64,000 nt of DNA from HGM04593 sp045634365 (GTDB taxonomy: Bacteria; Bacteroidota; Bacteroidia; Bacteroidales; Bacteroidaceae), in the NCBI GenBank assembly GCA_045634365.1, contig JAZRAC010000016.1, positions 85,150-149,149 on the forward strand, in the 5' to 3' direction. Below the pieces are notes generated by a model. That model had not been told where the DNA came from and searched no databases. It saw only the letters and a program-made list of their open reading frames with translations. Position numbers and translations under genes: made by a program. This document shows, piece after piece, positions 25,783 to 34,662 of the stretch (its first letter is position 1; every line of letters starts with the position of its first letter).

Positions 25783-28404
25783 ATGGCCGAAAAAGATACA
25801 GCTGTAACCCCTATGATGCGCCAATTTATGGAGCTTAAAGCAAAGCACCCCGATGCTGTGCTTCTGTTCCGTTGCGGCGATTTTTACGAAACATATTGTT
25901 CCGATGCAATAGTAGCGTCGGAAATTCTTGGAATAACACTCACTAAGCGTTCCAATGGTAAGAGTGCCGAGGCAAAGGCCACCGAAATGGCAGGTTTTCC
26001 TTTTCACGCGCTCGACACCTATCTTCCCAAGCTTGTACGTGCGGGTAAGAGGGTTGCCATTTGCGACCAGTTGGAAGACCCTAAAATGACCAAGAAATTG
26101 GTGAAGCGTGGTATTACTGAGCTTGTTACCCCCGGTGTTTCCATCAACGACAATATTCTAAACTATAAGGAGAATAATTTTCTTGCAGCCGTTCACTTTG
26201 GCAAGCCTATGTGCGGAATTTCGTTCCTCGATATTTCCACAGGCGAGTTTCTTGTGGCCGAAGGTACATTCGATTATATCGATAAACTTATTGTGAATTT
26301 CCGTCCCAAAGAGGTTCTCTTCGAGCGAGGCAACAAAAAACGTTTCGAAGAGTGTTTCGGCAGTAAATTGCTCACATTTGAGCTCGACGATTGGGTCTTT
26401 ACCGATGAATTTGCCAACGAGAAACTCACCAAGCATTTCGAAACAAAAAATCTTAAAGGCTACGGAATAAGCCATCTGCGCAGCGGAATTGTGGCGGCCG
26501 GTGCCATACTCCACTATCTTGGAGTAACCCTTCACACACAAATTTCGCACATACGCAACATTTCCCGCATAGAAGAGGAGCGTTACGTAAGGCTCGATAA
26601 ATTCACAATACGCAGCCTTGAACTTCTTGGCAGTATGCACGATGGCGGTTCATCGCTTCTCTCTGTGATAGACAAGACTATAACTCCTATGGGAGCCCGT
26701 CTGCTGAAACGATGGCTGGTATTCCCCCTAAAAGACAAGAAACCAATCGATGAGCGTCTTGATATTGTGGAATATTACTTCCGCGAGCCCGAATTCCGAG
26801 ACATAGTCGATGAGCAGCTTCACAGAATAGGCGACCTTGAACGCATAATATCGAAAGTGGCGGCGGGGCGTGTGTCGCCTCGCGAGCTTGTGCAGTTGAA
26901 AATAGCCCTGCAAGCGATAGAGCCCATCAAACGTGCCTGTGAGCAATCCTCTAACGAGGTTATAAAAAATATAGGTGCACGGCTCGATTGTTGTGCCGAC
27001 ATCAGCAATCGCATAGCCACAGAGATTGTTCCCGAACCGCCTCTTCTTCTCAATAAGGGCGGAGTTGTGGCCGACGGAGTTAATGAACAGCTCGATGAAT
27101 TACGCGCCATAGCCTATCACGGCAAGGACTACCTTATGCAGTTGCAACAGCGCGAAAGTGAGCGTACAGGTATTCCCAGCCTTAAAATATCGTTCAACAA
27201 TGTATTTGGTTACTATATAGAGGTTCGTAACACCTATAAAGAGAATGTTCCCGAAGAGTGGATACGCAAGCAGACACTTGTGAATGCCGAGCGATACATA
27301 ACACAGGAACTTAAAGAGTATGAAGAAAAGATACTCGGTGCCGAGGAGAAGATAATTGCCCTCGAATCGCGTATATTCGGGGAGATAGTAACAGAGCTTG
27401 CCTCTTATATACCCTCAATACAATTGAATGCCACCCTGTTGGCACGCCTCGATACACTACTCTCTTTTGCCAACGTATCACGTGCCTATAAATACATTAG
27501 GCCGGTTATAAGTGAGAATAACATTCTCGATATTAAACAAGGGCGTCATCCGGTGATAGAGCGAGGAATGCCGGTGGGTGAAAATTATATACCCAACGAC
27601 CTTTATCTCGACAGCGACAAACAGCAGATAATAATAATTACCGGTCCCAATATGGCGGGAAAATCGGCCCTCCTGCGTCAGACGGCACTCATCACCCTGC
27701 TTGCACAGATTGGTTGCTTTGTTCCGGCCGAGAGTGCCCATATAGGCCTTGTCGATAAGATATTCACCCGTGTTGGTGCCAGCGACAATATATCGGCAGG
27801 AGAATCTACTTTTATGGTGGAAATGACCGAAGCGGCAAGTATTCTCAATAACCTCTCGGGCCGCAGTCTTGTACTCTTCGACGAGCTTGGCCGCGGAACC
27901 TCCACATACGACGGAATGTCCATCGCTTGGGCTATTGTGGAGCACATACACGAAAATTCACAAAGCCGTGCGCGCACACTCTTTGCCACTCATTATCACG
28001 AACTTAACGAAATGGAAAAGAGCTTCCAGCGCATAAAGAATTATAATGTATCGGTGCGCGAGATTGATGGTCGTGTAATATTCCTGCGCAAGCTTATGGA
28101 GGGTGGTAGCGAACACTCGTTTGGTATTCACGTTGCAAAGCTCGCAGGAATGCCCAAGAGTGTGGTGAAACGTTCGGAACAGATTTTGAGCAAGCTCGAA
28201 GCGAGTGACAACAGAGGAGAACTTAAAAAATCCCCAACCACCGAAATTGCCGAGAGTCGCGAGGGGGTGCAACTGAACTTTTTTCAGCTCGACGACCCGG
28301 TACTTTCGCAAGTGCGCGACGAAATTCTGGGAATTGATGTAAATAATCTCACTCCGCTCGAAGCACTCAATAAACTCAACGAAATACAGAAAATAGTGAA
28401 ATAA
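25783..28404 (+). CDS. mutS: DNA mismatch repair protein MutS
   Basis: MutS recognises mismatches and small loops and starts repair. The 873 residues contain the mismatch-contact motif GDFYETY (Phe-x-Glu, near residue 32), connector, lever and clamp domains, and a C-terminal ATPase with Walker A GPNMAGKSALLRQ, the FDELGRGTSTYDG signature and the THYHEL switch. It is a full-length MutS1. A -7 box TATCTTCG sits at 25754-25761 and a strong terminator follows at 28419-28452. It is a single-gene unit. Confidence 0.97.
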   Translation: MAEKDTAVTPMMRQFMELKAKHPDAVLLFRCGDFYETYCSDAIVASEILGITLTKRSNGKSAEAKATEMAGFPFHALDTYLPKLVRAGKRVAICDQLEDPKMTKKLVKRGITELVTPGVSINDNILNYKENNFLAAVHFGKPMCGISFLDISTGEFLVAEGTFDYIDKLIVNFRPKEVLFERGNKKRFEECFGSKLLTFELDDWVFTDEFANEKLTKHFETKNLKGYGISHLRSGIVAAGAILHYLGVTLHTQISHIRNISRIEEERYVRLDKFTIRSLELLGSMHDGGSSLLSVIDKTITPMGARLLKRWLVFPLKDKKPIDERLDIVEYYFREPEFRDIVDEQLHRIGDLERIISKVAAGRVSPRELVQLKIALQAIEPIKRACEQSSNEVIKNIGARLDCCADISNRIATEIVPEPPLLLNKGGVVADGVNEQLDELRAIAYHGKDYLMQLQQRESERTGIPSLKISFNNVFGYYIEVRNTYKENVPEEWIRKQTLVNAERYITQELKEYEEKILGAEEKIIALESRIFGEIVTELASYIPSIQLNATLLARLDTLLSFANVSRAYKYIRPVISENNILDIKQGRHPVIERGMPVGENYIPNDLYLDSDKQQIIIITGPNMAGKSALLRQTALITLLAQIGCFVPAESAHIGLVDKIFTRVGASDNISAGESTFMVEMTEAASILNNLSGRSLVLFDELGRGTSTYDGMSIAWAIVEHIHENSQSRARTLFATHYHELNEMEKSFQRIKNYNVSVREIDGRVIFLRKLMEGGSEHSFGIHVAKLAGMPKSVVKRSEQILSKLEASDNRGELKKSPTTEIAESREGVQLNFFQLDDPVLSQVRDEILGIDVNNLTPLEALNKLNEIQKIVK

Positions 28405-28418
28405 TCCACGTATTTTTT

Positions 28419-28452
28419 GCCGATGCATTTTTTATATGCATCGGCGTTTTTT
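28419..28452 (+). terminator. Terminator of mutS
   Basis: GCCGATGCA at 28419-28427 pairs with TGCATCGGC at 28437-28445, followed by GTTTTTT. Confidence 0.88.
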
Positions 28453-28520
28453 ATGTATCCTTGCAAACTTTTGTTCATAATATAGGTTTTATAATATATT
28501 ATTACTAAAAAAATTATATT

Positions 28521-30026
28521 ATGGACAAAAAGCATCTTACAAACGAATCGGGAGCACCGGTGAGTGATAATACCAATTCTTTGACAGCCGGCCACAGAGG
28601 TCCCATACTGCTCGAAGATAATTGGCTCATAGAGAAGCTGGCTCATTTCGACCGCGAAGTAATCCCCGAGCGTCGTATGCACGCAAAAGGAAGCGGAGCA
28701 TTCGGTACATTCACCGTTACCAATGATGTAACCCGTTACACCTCGGCGGCACTATTTTCACAAGTGGGTAAAAAGAGCGATATTCTTGTACGTTTCTCCA
28801 CGGTAGCCGGCGAGCGCGGTGCTGCCGATGCCGAGCGCGACATACGAGGCTTTGCCGTGCGTTTCTACACCGAGGAGGGCAATTGGGACCTTGTGGGCAA
28901 CAATACTCCTGTCTTTTTTTTGCGCGACCCGTTGCAATTCCCCGACCTTAATCACGCCATAAAGCGCGACCCGCAAACCAATCTGCGCTCTCCGCAGAGT
29001 AACTGGGATTTCTGGACAATGCTTCCCGAGGCACTGCATCAAGTGACAATTGTAATGTCCGACCGTGGAATTCCTGCCTCTTATCGCAATATGCATGGCT
29101 TTGGTTCTCACACATTCAGCCTCATAAATGCACAAGGAGTGCGTGTGTGGGTAAAATTTCATTTTATAACCCAGCAAGGTATTAAAAATTTAAGTAACGA
29201 CGAGGCTGCCGAAATTATAGCAAAAGACCGTGAGAGTCACGGGCGCGACCTCTTTAACGCTATTGCCACAGGCGACTACCCACGTTGGAAACTATGTTTC
29301 CAGATAATGACCGAAGAACAGGCACGCAGTTATAAAGAGAATCCTTTTGACCTCACCAAAGTTTGGAGCCACAAGGATTTTCCTCTTATCGAAGCGGGTG
29401 TGATAGAACTTAATAAAAATCCCGATAACTATTTTGCCCAAATTGAGCAGGCCGCCTTTAATCCCGCCCACGTAGTTCCGGGAATAGGATTTTCGCCCGA
29501 TAAAATGTTGCAGGGCCGCCTTTTTTCCTATGGTGATGCACAGCGTTACAGGCTTGGTGTAAATCACGACCAGATACCCGTGAACCGCCCCCGTTGCCCT
29601 ATGCATAGTTTCCACCGTGACGGGCTTATGCGTGTCGATGATAATAACGGAGCCACAAAAGGTTACTCTCCCAACAGTATAGGTGAATGGCAGGTGAAGA
29701 AATATAATACAGCCCACTCCCCTATCGCCGGCAATGAATGTCGTTACGACTATCACGACGATAGCACCGACGACTGTTTCCATCAACCGGGCAATCTCTA
29801 TCGTCTGCTCACCGAGGATAAACGTAAATTGTTGATAAATAATACCGCCGAAGATATTATGCCTGTAACCGAGAATATAAAATATCGTCACGCGGCACAC
29901 TGCTATTTAGCCGACACCGAGTATGGCACACGCATAGCCGAGGCACTGCATTTGTCTATTGCCGAGGTTAAGCGTTTAGCATCATTAGGAATTAAAGAAC
30001 GATTGGAGGCAACAAAGACTGTTTAA
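28521..30026 (+). CDS. katA: Small-subunit haem catalase
   Basis: This cytoplasmic enzyme breaks down hydrogen peroxide and is a main oxidative-stress defence of oxygen-tolerant Bacteroidales. At 501 residues it is a clade 3 small-subunit catalase. Visible are the catalytic His in RRMHAKGSGAFG, the distal Asn in FFLRDPLQFPDLNHA and its surroundings, and the proximal haem-ligand Tyr in RLFSYGDAQRYRLG. NADPH-site residues (HDQIPVNRPR) are retained. A -7 box TATCCTTG at 28456-28463 overlaps the end of the mutS terminator. OxyR control is usual in relatives but no operator was identified. It converges on lgt and shares a terminator with it. Confidence 0.95.
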   Translation: MDKKHLTNESGAPVSDNTNSLTAGHRGPILLEDNWLIEKLAHFDREVIPERRMHAKGSGAFGTFTVTNDVTRYTSAALFSQVGKKSDILVRFSTVAGERGAADAERDIRGFAVRFYTEEGNWDLVGNNTPVFFLRDPLQFPDLNHAIKRDPQTNLRSPQSNWDFWTMLPEALHQVTIVMSDRGIPASYRNMHGFGSHTFSLINAQGVRVWVKFHFITQQGIKNLSNDEAAEIIAKDRESHGRDLFNAIATGDYPRWKLCFQIMTEEQARSYKENPFDLTKVWSHKDFPLIEAGVIELNKNPDNYFAQIEQAAFNPAHVVPGIGFSPDKMLQGRLFSYGDAQRYRLGVNHDQIPVNRPRCPMHSFHRDGLMRVDDNNGATKGYSPNSIGEWQVKKYNTAHSPIAGNECRYDYHDDSTDDCFHQPGNLYRLLTEDKRKLLINNTAEDIMPVTENIKYRHAAHCYLADTEYGTRIAEALHLSIAEVKRLASLGIKERLEATKTV

Positions 30027-30027
30027 A

Positions 30028-30060
30028 ACAGAAAAGCGGCTTATGCCGCTTTTCTGTTTT
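30028..30060. terminator. Bidirectional katA/lgt terminator overlapping the lgt stop
   Basis: ACAGAAAAGCGGC at 30028-30040 pairs with GCCGCTTTTCTGT at 30045-30057, with T-rich tracts outside. The lgt stop codon (30041-30043) is in the loop, so the last codons of lgt form one arm of the hairpin. Confidence 0.85.
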
Positions 30061-30880
30061 TCAGTACCCTTATTCCGTTTATAATGCTTACAGCACCCAT
30101 AATCACGAAAGGAATGCTCAGCCACTGCCCCATATCCAATGTCATACTCTGTTCAAAATCCACTTGCACCTCTTTAAAAAATTCCACAAAGAAGCGGAAG
30201 GTGAAAATAGAAAACAGGCAGTAGCCAAAGAAAAATCCTGTACCCACAAGTTTGGGAATTCTCTTGTACAAAATCCATCCTTCAATAAAAATAAGAATGT
30301 AAGCAACAGCCTCGTATAGTTGTGCAGGGTGGCGCGGTACATTATCCACCTGTGCAAAAATAATTCCCAACGGGCTGTCGGTGGCACATCCCAAAATTTC
30401 GGAATTCATAAAATTACCAATTCTTATTGCAGCTGCCACAATGGGTGTGGTTATTGCAATATTATCGAGTATCCATTTAATGGATAATTTTGTCTTGCGG
30501 TGGTACAAAAAAAGTGCAATCATCAGCCCTAATGTTCCTCCGTGGCTCGCAAGCCCTTGGTAACCGATAAAATGCCACCCGCTTGGGGTTATTTTTACAG
30601 GTAGGAACATCTCGGCTATATTGTTCAGATAATAGGCCGGTTCATAGAAAAGGCAATGCCCCAAACGTGCACCCAGCAGAATACCTATGAAGCAGTACAT
30701 AAAGAGCGGCTCGAACAACTTTTCGCTCACATTCTGCCTTTTATAAAGGTATTGCATAATGTAATAACCGGTCATTAACGCTATCACCCAGCATAGCGAG
30801 TAGTAGCGCACCTCAAAATTTCCTATCGAGAAGGGTGCAGTGGCCGGGTCCCAAACTATGTGGCAAGGCAGTGCTGTCAT
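30041..30880 (-). CDS. lgt: Prolipoprotein diacylglyceryl transferase
   Basis: Lgt transfers diacylglycerol from phosphatidylglycerol to the lipobox cysteine of prolipoproteins at the inner membrane, which the lipoproteins of this window need. The 279 residues hold about seven membrane segments. The signature region reads RIGNFMNSEILG (family: GRxGNFxNxE), and the earlier YQGLASHGGTLG segment carries the conserved His and Gly residues. It begins 12 bp after ychF and is probably in its transcript. Its 3' end doubles as part of the terminator shared with katA. Confidence 0.94.
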   Translation of the reverse strand: MTALPCHIVWDPATAPFSIGNFEVRYYSLCWVIALMTGYYIMQYLYKRQNVSEKLFEPLFMYCFIGILLGARLGHCLFYEPAYYLNNIAEMFLPVKITPSGWHFIGYQGLASHGGTLGLMIALFLYHRKTKLSIKWILDNIAITTPIVAAAIRIGNFMNSEILGCATDSPLGIIFAQVDNVPRHPAQLYEAVAYILIFIEGWILYKRIPKLVGTGFFFGYCLFSIFTFRFFVEFFKEVQVDFEQSMTLDMGQWLSIPFVIMGAVSIINGIRVLKNRKAA

Positions 30881-30892
30881 ATTGTAATACTC

Positions 30893-31996
30893 TTACACGT
30901 TGAAAAGGAAGTGCATAATATCGCCATCCTGAACAATATACTCTTTGCCTTCCACTCCCATTTTGCCGGCCTCTCGCACAGCCGCTTCCGAACCATAGTT
31001 AATATAGTCGTCATACTTTATAACCTGTGCGCGTATGAAGCCTTTTTCAAAATCGGTGTGAATAACTCCTGCACATTGCGGTGCCTTCCACCCCTTGCGG
31101 AAGGTCCACGCCTTCACCTCCATCTCACCGGCAGTGATGAATGTTTGCAGGTTCAGCAGATTGTAGATTGCCTTTATAAGGCGGTCGCAGCCCGATTCTG
31201 TGAGTCCCATATCCTCCAAGAACATCTGCTTCTCCTCGTAGCTTTCAAGCTCGGCAATGTCGGCCTCTGTTTGTGCCGATATTATTATAAGTTCGGCATT
31301 CTCCTCTTTTATTGCTTCGCGCACAGCCTCTACATATTTATTGCCATTGGCGGCCGATGTATCGTCTACGTTGCACACATAGAGCACAGGCTTTGTGGTG
31401 AGCAGAAAAAGGTTCTTTGCAACGCTCTGTTCATCCTCGGTCTCAAAAACCACTGTACGGGCCGATTTTCCCGCTTCCAGTGCCTCTTTATACTGCATAA
31501 GTACATCATATTCGAGCTTTGCCTGTTTGTCGCCACCCACGCGTGCCTGTTTCTCCACACGCTTTATGCGATTTTCAATAGTTTCAAGGTCTTTCAGCTG
31601 CAATTCAATGTCGATAATCTCTTTGTCGCGCACAGGGTCCACCGAACCATCCACGTGCACAATATTATCATTGTCGAAACAGCGTAGAACATGTATAATC
31701 GCATCTGTTTCGCGTATATTTCCAAGGAATTGGTTGCCAAGGCCTTCGCCCTTGCTTGCACCCTTTACAAGGCCGGCGATATCCACAATGTCGCAGGTTG
31801 CGGGTACAATGCGTCCGGGGTGTACAATTTCGGCGAGTCTGTTCAGTCGTTCATCGGGTACGGTAATTTGTCCCATCTGTGCGTCTATGGTACAGAAGGG
31901 GAAGTTTGCTGCCTGTGCCTTTGCACTCGACAGGCAGTTGAAGAGTGTCGATTTTCCTACGTTGGGCAAGCCCACAATTCCTGCTTTAAGAGCCAT
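30893..31996 (-). CDS. ychF: Ribosome-associated ATPase YchF/OLA1
   Basis: This Obg-family P-loop protein prefers ATP over GTP and binds ribosomes; in other bacteria it affects stress responses. It has 367 residues, the normal length. The P-loop is NVGKSTLFN, the G3 motif is DIAGLVKGASKGEG, and the altered nucleotide-specificity motif typical of YchF lies in YVCNVDD. A helical-coil insert and the C-terminal TGS domain (CAGVIHTDFEKGFIRA, ending DGDIMHFLFNV) are complete. The -7 box TATATTTG (minus) is at 32059-32066. It is the first gene of a ychF-lgt pair. Confidence 0.96.
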   Translation of the reverse strand: MALKAGIVGLPNVGKSTLFNCLSSAKAQAANFPFCTIDAQMGQITVPDERLNRLAEIVHPGRIVPATCDIVDIAGLVKGASKGEGLGNQFLGNIRETDAIIHVLRCFDNDNIVHVDGSVDPVRDKEIIDIELQLKDLETIENRIKRVEKQARVGGDKQAKLEYDVLMQYKEALEAGKSARTVVFETEDEQSVAKNLFLLTTKPVLYVCNVDDTSAANGNKYVEAVREAIKEENAELIIISAQTEADIAELESYEEKQMFLEDMGLTESGCDRLIKAIYNLLNLQTFITAGEMEVKAWTFRKGWKAPQCAGVIHTDFEKGFIRAQVIKYDDYINYGSEAAVREAGKMGVEGKEYIVQDGDIMHFLFNV

Positions 31997-32058
31997 ATTT
32001 TAATAAGTTTATTTAAATAATATTTGCAACGCTCTTTACAGAAAAGTAAAAAGCGTTG

Positions 32059-32066
32059 CAAATATA
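32059..32066 (-). promoter_or_regulatory. -7 box of ychF-lgt
   Basis: Minus strand TATATTTG, an exact match to TAnnTTTG, 62 bp upstream of the ychF start. Confidence 0.5.
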
Positions 32067-32187
32067 CGAACAAACGAACAATATTTTAAAGTCGACTTTA
32101 AATATTTTATTGTGAGTGTAATTCGATGTTCACAAATTATTTAAAAAGTACAATAATGAATTGTCTGTTTGCTAAATGATTAAAAAA

Positions 32188-33126
32188 TTACCAAATCCAG
32201 TAATATTCAACTTTGGGTTGGTTCTCGGCATAAGCTACAGCTATATCACGAGCTGCTTTTATGCGTTGTTTTTCCAGGTCAGCTTCGGTTTTTAATTCCA
32301 ATTCCTTCATCTTGCGCTCATAAGCAATAGCTTCGTCTTGCAATTTTTGGATACGCTGACCAATTGTTTTAACAAGCGCATTTGCCTCGGGATAACAAGA
32401 TGCGTTAGGGTCTATCTGTCCCAAAGTGCTTACAATTTCGCTGGCTACACTTTCATCCTGGCTCTTTGCCCACATAGCTTTTGCTTCCATCAAAATTTTC
32501 ATAGAAGTTTCATCTATATGTTTCTGGTAAGCACTATTCATCAATTCTGCCGCTTTGTTGTAATGAGAACACTCCATAGGTATTTGAGATAGCATCTCGA
32601 TAGCCTCTTCATAACTTTGCTTTGTGACAAGTGTGCTTGCCGAGGTTATAATTTTAGGAGCATTTTCTTCGTAATATTTTACTATACGTACGGTTGCAAC
32701 ATCCACAAGCTCCGAAATTGCAGCATTTTTGGTTTTTAAAGATTTTAATGCAGAAATAATAGCACGTTGTTCTGTATTTCCGGCACCTTTTACTTCAAAA
32801 GAGCGAGATTCAAAACATTGGTTCGATTTACCATTTCCAACAGCAAGTGTAACCTCTAATACTGTTACAATCTTTGTGGGAGGGCCTGCGATTATTTGTT
32901 TATCAATAACATTAAACTTTGCAGCAAGAACGAAAGGAGTGTTTATACCGGAATTTAAACCATTAGACGAAATAATTTTTCTTAAACGGTTTTCAACAAT
33001 TTCCGATACGTTTTTATCCAATCCTTGCGCTGTACCGGTCACTAACGGTGTCAATTGGATTTGTGCATAAGTATTTAATACAAAGATATTAAATAATGCA
33101 AAAAGAATAAAATGTTTGATTTTCAT
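32188..33126 (-). CDS. Exported protein of unknown function, cluster gene 4
   Basis: This is a 312-residue protein with a cleavable signal peptide ending near Thr-Tyr-Ala-Gln (residue 22). Residues 25-165 form a mixed alpha/beta domain with IVENRLRKIISSNG and VLEVTLAVGNGKS, reminiscent of FlgT/LPP20-like periplasmic domains, but I cannot assign it. Residues 170-300 are mostly helical and charged, with a coiled-coil stretch around LQDEAIAYERKMKELELKTE. It is the last of four exported-protein genes in a row and starts 10 bp after the previous one. The end, VEYYWIW, is strongly aromatic. Function unknown. Confidence 0.8.
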   Translation of the reverse strand: MKIKHFILFALFNIFVLNTYAQIQLTPLVTGTAQGLDKNVSEIVENRLRKIISSNGLNSGINTPFVLAAKFNVIDKQIIAGPPTKIVTVLEVTLAVGNGKSNQCFESRSFEVKGAGNTEQRAIISALKSLKTKNAAISELVDVATVRIVKYYEENAPKIITSASTLVTKQSYEEAIEMLSQIPMECSHYNKAAELMNSAYQKHIDETSMKILMEAKAMWAKSQDESVASEIVSTLGQIDPNASCYPEANALVKTIGQRIQKLQDEAIAYERKMKELELKTEADLEKQRIKAARDIAVAYAENQPKVEYYWIW

Positions 33127-33136
33127 AGCTGTAAAA

Positions 33137-34066
33137 TTAATTTGCTATATATATAGCAGCATTACCCAATCCCATCATTTCAACCTTTGAACCTTCAAAT
33201 CCGGCCTCTTTTAAAATCTTTTGCAAGCCGCGTACCCAGGTACGTGCATCCAATGCGCGGCCCTGTTCGTTGTAGAGAGGTATGCGCACTTGCTCAAATT
33301 CCATCATAGTATCTGTTGCATCGAGTGTGCTGAACGAGCCATTAACGCAATTTTTGTATAGCCAGTCTTCGATAAATTCACCGATAGTCATTCCGTCTAT
33401 ATCCCCCTCTTCAAGGTTGATATCTGAACCAGCCTCTGTCTTTATGCGCATTGTAATTTCACGTCCTCTTTGGGCCATATCATCAAAATGTTCCATCAAG
33501 CCATTACAGAAGTTGTCGAAACCACCGGCTAAACACTCTCTCAAAGCCGCACCTAAATCAAATGATGTTGCAGGTTCGCTGTCCGATTGCAATGTGGCAA
33601 TCTGTTTGCCTGTATAGGCATCAAGACCACGAAGTTCAACGTGTACAGCCTTGCGAAGGCCAAAAGGTTTAACATTCCAGAATAATTCTATAACAATATC
33701 ACTTTTTGCACGTTTTTTTATCTGGTCCAAGAGCGATTCTTCTGCCTCGTTGTTGCTCGCAAGGTCCTCTGCTGCTTTTGCCTTAATTGTTTTTAATGTT
33801 TGTTCCATATCTTTTAATGGAAACTCACGTTGACGCATAAGTTCGTTCACAGTTGAGATTGCGGTTTTCAAGTCACTGCTATTGATAAAACCCTCTTCAT
33901 ACATTGGTATATATTCGGTTTTTCCAAGATTGTCCATTGTAGACATCAGGTTATTCTCTTTGTACCAGTTGTCGGCTGCTACAACCATCAATGTAGGTTT
34001 CTTTGCTTGTGAAAAGCCCGAAATACATGCTAATGCAAGAATTGTAGTCAAAAAAAGTTTTTTCAT
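33137..34066 (-). CDS. Exported DUF6175-like protein, cluster gene 3
   Basis: This is a 309-residue protein with a signal peptide (cleavage near Gly-Phe-Ser-Gln-Ala, residue 20). Its central part (KRAKSDIVIELFWNV, then ELRGLDAYTGKQIA) and the later GEFIEDWLYKNCVNG and FEQVRIPLYNEQGRALD resemble a Bacteroidetes-only family that I know as DUF6175; the name is from memory and not checked. The fold hints at CsgG/FlgO-type periplasmic domains. No lipobox is seen, so it is probably periplasmic or secreted. It is separated from its neighbours by 19 and 10 bp, in the middle of a four-gene cluster. Confidence 0.75.
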   Translation of the reverse strand: MKKLFLTTILALACISGFSQAKKPTLMVVAADNWYKENNLMSTMDNLGKTEYIPMYEEGFINSSDLKTAISTVNELMRQREFPLKDMEQTLKTIKAKAAEDLASNNEAEESLLDQIKKRAKSDIVIELFWNVKPFGLRKAVHVELRGLDAYTGKQIATLQSDSEPATSFDLGAALRECLAGGFDNFCNGLMEHFDDMAQRGREITMRIKTEAGSDINLEEGDIDGMTIGEFIEDWLYKNCVNGSFSTLDATDTMMEFEQVRIPLYNEQGRALDARTWVRGLQKILKEAGFEGSKVEMMGLGNAAIYIAN

Positions 34067-34085
34067 ACTATATAAGAATTATAGG

Positions 34086-34589
34086 TTAAAACAAGGAATT
34101 CAATGATTTGATTATTCCGTCTTTTTCAAGACGACGACGGAGTTCTGTAACATTAATGGTTACGAGCATACCCACTTTATACTCCTTTTTAGCTACTTTT
34201 ATCATATCTCCGGGAGCTATTGCACCATTGTTTGTGAGAGATACATATTGACGATAATAGCCTTTCTCAAAGAAATCATCGAAATACTCTTTGTGAGCCT
34301 CGTATCCTTCGGGGCATAATGCTCTCATACCTGTATCGGCACCAACACCCTGGTAACCTTTAAAAATAATACCATGTACAGCATTCTCTTGACACAGTTC
34401 ACGGGCATCAGAGTCTTTTTTGCCGTAGCTGTATACTTTAACAGTTTTATAATTTTTGTCTACTGCCTGATTACCTTTATTGCAGACAATTTCATACTTA
34501 TAAACCTTGTCCAATTTTTTCTTACTTTGTGCAAAACAAGAAATTGAAAAAATTGCTAAAATTGAAAAAATAACTAATTTGATTTTCAT
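34086..34589 (-). CDS. Exported protein of unknown function, cluster gene 2
   Basis: This is a 167-residue protein with a signal peptide ending near Cys-Phe-Ala-Gln (residue 21); the Cys is not in a good lipobox. The mature part has a basic N-terminus (SKKKLDKVYKYEIVCNKG) and conserved-looking segments ARELCQENAVHGIIFKGYQG and GYEAHKEYFDDFFEKGYYRQYVSL, the latter very rich in aromatic residues. I do not recognise a family. It lies between cluster genes 1 and 3, 73 and 19 bp away, and is presumably expressed with them. Confidence 0.75.
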   Translation of the reverse strand: MKIKLVIFSILAIFSISCFAQSKKKLDKVYKYEIVCNKGNQAVDKNYKTVKVYSYGKKDSDARELCQENAVHGIIFKGYQGVGADTGMRALCPEGYEAHKEYFDDFFEKGYYRQYVSLTNNGAIAPGDMIKVAKKEYKVGMLVTINVTELRRRLEKDGIIKSLNSLF

Positions 34590-34662
34590 AATAAATATAA
34601 AAACATATGTATGTTGTGAGTCTTATGCAAAACTCACAACATACTTGGTTAATAATTATATA

